From Thermoanaerobaculia bacterium (GTDB lineage: Bacteria; Acidobacteriota; Thermoanaerobaculia; Multivoradales; J023), in the NCBI GenBank assembly GCA_028066595.1, contig JALCBJ010000020.1, positions 1-64,000 of the forward strand: 64,000 bases of DNA, written 5' to 3'. The position numbers and the translations under genes were made by a program. Shown here in pieces: positions 61,288 through 64,000 of this stretch. The stretch's first letter is position 1; each line of letters begins with the position of its first letter. Under the pieces are notes generated by a model, which saw nothing but the letters and a program-made list of their open reading frames with translations, was not told where the DNA came from and did not search any database.

Positions 61288-64000
61288 TCAATTCCCTCGT
61301 AGAGTGGATGCCGGATCAATGCCGATGGCCTTGCGGGCGGGCGACCAGCCGGCGGCCAAGGCCACCAGTGCCAGCAGAGTGACGGGGACGATCAGCTCCA
61401 GGGACAGTGGCTCTACGCCGTAGAGGAATCGTTCGATCAAGCGGCCTAGTGCCCACGCGCCCGCCAGCCCGACGGTCGAGCCGACGACAGACCAGGCAGC
61501 CACGCGACCGAGAACGTGGCGCGTAATGTCGCCTCGGTCGGCACCGAGCGCCATGCGCACCGCCAGAGCCCTTCGCTCGAGCGCTATGCCGTACGACGAG
61601 ACGCCGTAGATACCGACCGCGCCGAGTAGCAGAGCGAGTGCCGCGAAGGCGGTGATCAGAGCCGCCCGCAATCGTGGTTGCTTGACGGTTTGGTCGACGA
61701 CGTGCTGCATGGACCGAAGGTTGGCGACGGGTATGTTGGGGTCGACACTCCAAACCGCCGCGCGAACGGCTTCCACCAGACCTTGCTCTATTGCTCCGGA
61801 GGCCGGAGCGGTGCGTAGCAGTACCGTCTGCCGGCGGCCTTGCCAGCTCAGGACGGCTTGGTCCCGTGCCAGGTACACGTGCATCGTCGGCTCTTCGGTC
61901 AGTTGTAGGTGTTTGGTGTCCCCCGCGATACCGACGATCTCGACTTCCTGCCTCGCCATTCCGAATCGGGCTCCCAGGGCATCGCCTGCGGGCCAGAAGC
62001 GGTCGGCCACGGTCTGATTGACCACCGCCACCGCCTGCGTTTCGAGACGATCGACCGCTTCGATCGGTCGGCCTTGGAGGATCGGGATCCCCGCTGTCTC
62101 GAAGAAGCTCGTCGATACAGAGCGCGTCTGCGCCGACCAGGCTCCATCGGGATCCTTGGACGGTTGGCCCGGCACGATCATGCTGTTGCCATCGAAGCTG
62201 CCGGACAGCGGCAGAACGTTGGTGCTCGACGCCCGCTCTATCCCTGGCAATGTCGCCAGCCCGCCCAGGACCTCTTCGAAGTAGACGTTACGTTGTTCGA
62301 TCTCCGGATAGCGTGCGGACGGCAGTGCCAGATCGAAGGTGACTAGGCCCTCGGCCTCGACGCCGACGTCGACCTGCTGCAGCCGCATGAAGCTGCCCGC
62401 AAGTAACGTTGCGCCATGAAGTAGCACCAGTGCCATGGCGATCTGTAGGGTGACCAATGCGCCGCGCAAGCGCAGGACGCTGGCGCCTCCCGCAGTCCGA
62501 GAGCCGGCCCGGGCGAGCTGGAGTCCACCCCGACCATCGCGCATGGCGGGCAGGAGTCCGCACACCAGACTCGTGGCCGCCGAGAGTGCCAGCGCAAAGA
62601 CGAGTGCGCCACCGTCGATCTCGACCCGGCCGGAACGCGGCAAGCTAGGGCCCGAGAAGTCGACGACGAGGCGGACCAGTAGATGGGCGAGACCTATTCC
62701 CAAGACACCGCCCGTAACGGCCAGAAAGGTTCCTTCCAGCAGGCCGTGCCGAAGGAGCGCGAAACGGCTGGCTCCGAGGGCGCGAAGCACTGCGGATTCG
62801 CCGGCTCGCTCGGCGGCACGTCCCAGCATCATGCTGGTCACGTTGGTCACCGCGATGGCGAGAAGAAATCCCACGGCGCCCCAGAGCAGCCACAGGGATT
62901 CGTCGGCGTTGCCGACCAGCTGTTCCTGGAGCGACAGCAGTACCACCCCACGTCCGTAGTTGTTCGACGGGTGCTCGCGTTCCAGTTGCTCTGCGATGGT
63001 GGCGAGCTCCGCCTGCGCGGCCTCGAGTCGAACGCCTGGGGCCAGCCTTCCGATGGCGACGTAGGAGGAGGAGCCACGGTTAGGAAGCCGATCAGCGGTC
63101 ACACCCAGGTATCCCAGCGGCCGCCAAAGAGCAATAGGGCGACCATCGTCCGATAGGTTCGGGTCCTCGAATCCGGCGGGCGCTACACCCACCACCGTGT
63201 GGGGCCTACCGTTCAGGACGACTGTCTGGCCGACGATGGCCGGATCGCCACCATAGCGGAGCTGCCAGAAGCCGTGCTCCAGGACCACGACGCGGTCTTG
63301 CCCGTCGACATCCTCTTCCGGCAAGAAGAATCTGCCGGCAGCGGGTACGCCACCGAGGAGGTCGAAGTAGTTCGTGTTCACCAGGGCGCCTTCGAGACGC
63401 AAGGGCTCGCCATCGCCGGTGAGGTTGGTCGTCCACTCGTCGTAGGCGGCGATTCCTTCGAAAGAACGGCTGCGCTGCGCCATGTCGACGATGTCGAGAT
63501 AGGCCAAGGTGGCGCCGGTGCTGATCCGTCCCTCGTCGGTGCCGCACAGACGTACGAGCCGATCGGGCTCCGGAAAAGGCAAAGGCTCCAGCAAGACGCC
63601 CCGAACGAGGCTGAAGATCGCGGTATTGGCTCCGATGCCCAGAGCCAGAACCGAAACCACGACGATAGTGAAGGCCGGCCTACGCAGTAGAGATCGAACG
63701 GTCTGGCGCAGCTCGGGATTCGTCGGTAGGAGCTGTTCTCGGGATTCTGCTCCACCGAGCCGCGAGCGGAGTCGGAGGGCGCCGGGGGAGCCCGAATAGG
63801 CGCTCCGCCGGCGTCGCGCATCGAGATGGGCACCCGCCGCATCACGCAGGGTCTCGAGGGTCGCGACGACGAGGGCGGATGCTCTGTCGGCCTTGCCGTC
63901 GGCAGGACGATCGAGATAGATGCGGCGCAGCTCGTTGCCGTGTCGCGCACGAAACCGGCGTGGATAGAGCCTGAGAAGCAGGCCGAGGTAGATCTCCGCG
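61288..64000 (-). CDS. ADOP-type ABC permease (MacB/FtsX-like), truncated by the window edge
   Basis: More than 900 codons of an acidobacterial duplicated orphan permease. The frame is open to the right edge, so the start lies beyond 64000. The N-terminal part visible at the edge includes LRLYPRRFRARHGNELRRIY, the typical ADOP cytoplasmic leader. The first membrane helix (FTIVVVSVLALGIGANTAIF) and the MacB periplasmic domain follow, then two FtsX domains (for example VGFLLAIAVTNVTSMMLGRA and LALLLGAVGIYGVSSYGIAL). No ATPase gene is adjacent, which fits the 'orphan' type. Substrate unknown. It converges with the lipoprotein gene. Confidence 0.92.
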   Translation of the reverse strand, partial: AEIYLGLLLRLYPRRFRARHGNELRRIYLDRPADGKADRASALVVATLETLRDAAGAHLDARRRRSAYSGSPGALRLRSRLGGAESREQLLPTNPELRQTVRSLLRRPAFTIVVVSVLALGIGANTAIFSLVRGVLLEPLPFPEPDRLVRLCGTDEGRISTGATLAYLDIVDMAQRSRSFEGIAAYDEWTTNLTGDGEPLRLEGALVNTNYFDLLGGVPAAGRFFLPEEDVDGQDRVVVLEHGFWQLRYGGDPAIVGQTVVLNGRPHTVVGVAPAGFEDPNLSDDGRPIALWRPLGYLGVTADRLPNRGSSSYVAIGRLAPGVRLEAAQAELATIAEQLEREHPSNNYGRGVVLLSLQEQLVGNADESLWLLWGAVGFLLAIAVTNVTSMMLGRAAERAGESAVLRALGASRFALLRHGLLEGTFLAVTGGVLGIGLAHLLVRLVVDFSGPSLPRSGRVEIDGGALVFALALSAATSLVCGLLPAMRDGRGGLQLARAGSRTAGGASVLRLRGALVTLQIAMALVLLHGATLLAGSFMRLQQVDVGVEAEGLVTFDLALPSARYPEIEQRNVYFEEVLGGLATLPGIERASSTNVLPLSGSFDGNSMIVPGQPSKDPDGAWSAQTRSVSTSFFETAGIPILQGRPIEAVDRLETQAVAVVNQTVADRFWPAGDALGARFGMARQEVEIVGIAGDTKHLQLTEEPTMHVYLARDQAVLSWQGRRQTVLLRTAPASGAIEQGLVEAVRAAVWSVDPNIPVANLRSMQHVVDQTVKQPRLRAALITAFAALALLLGAVGIYGVSSYGIALERRALAVRMALGADRGDITRHVLGRVAAWSVVGSTVGLAGAWALGRLIERFLYGVEPLSLELIVPVTLLALVALAAGWSPARKAIGIDPASTLRGN

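Overview
The window is high-GC DNA with densely packed genes, read here as a Gram-negative member of the Acidobacteriota, possibly near Thermoanaerobaculia. The lineage is inferred from family content. The right edge holds a permease of the acidobacterial duplicated orphan permease (ADOP) type. The VWFA-like protein at 27.9-29.1 kb is of the acidobacterial VWFA-related type. The left edge holds a PknB-type kinase with a TPR-like tail, and large TPR proteins recur. RND pumps and Mla-type lipid transport genes imply an outer membrane. No rRNA, tRNA, CRISPR array, phage or insertion sequence was found.

Layout. 0-5.4 kb: a shortened kinase, two TPR/membrane proteins, an orphan AbiEii-like nucleotidyltransferase and an atypical SDR. 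5.4-13.9 kb (minus strand): six tightly coupled genes, DUF2339 - DUF3999 - UMF1-type MFS - thioesterase - LytS-like kinase - LytT-like regulator. 14-20.5 kb: thrB divergent from glgX - bpt - glgB, in which an N-degron aminoacyl-transferase is locked by 4-bp overlaps between two glycogen enzymes. 20.7-30.7 kb: a membrane protein, a CPBP protease divergent from an ArsR-like regulator with a palindromic operator, an RND efflux pair, a VWFA-like protein, an alpha/beta hydrolase and YigZ. 31.2-39.1 kb: a secreted isoaspartate methyltransferase, then a seven-gene RDD - SpoIIM - membrane - DUF4129 - DUF4350 - MoxR - DUF58 cluster. 39.1-43.1 kb: XerC, a NarL-type regulator, and MlaE/MlaF with an unknown membrane protein.

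43.2-51.3 kb is the least explained part. It has a TPR protein, a strongly structured intergenic element, a small secreted protein ending GPLIIPNG, a short coiled-coil protein, exonuclease VII (xseBA), a hypothetical protein and a 991-aa ATPase/TPR protein. 51.3-64 kb: hpd and hmgA (tyrosine to homogentisate catabolism), an MMPL/RND-like exporter, two small membrane proteins around a MITE-like repeat, a cysteine synthase-like enzyme, an orphan iron-type substrate-binding lipoprotein and the truncated ADOP permease.

Regulatory style. Many first genes of transcription units lack a Shine-Dalgarno sequence and instead have a TANNNT -10-like box 6-10 nt before the start codon. In one case a perfect TTGACA lies 17 bp further upstream. 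This suggests frequent leaderless transcription, while internal genes use 4-bp ATGA/GTGA/TTGA overlaps or clear Shine-Dalgarno sites. All functions are assigned by reading motifs; no database search was possible.
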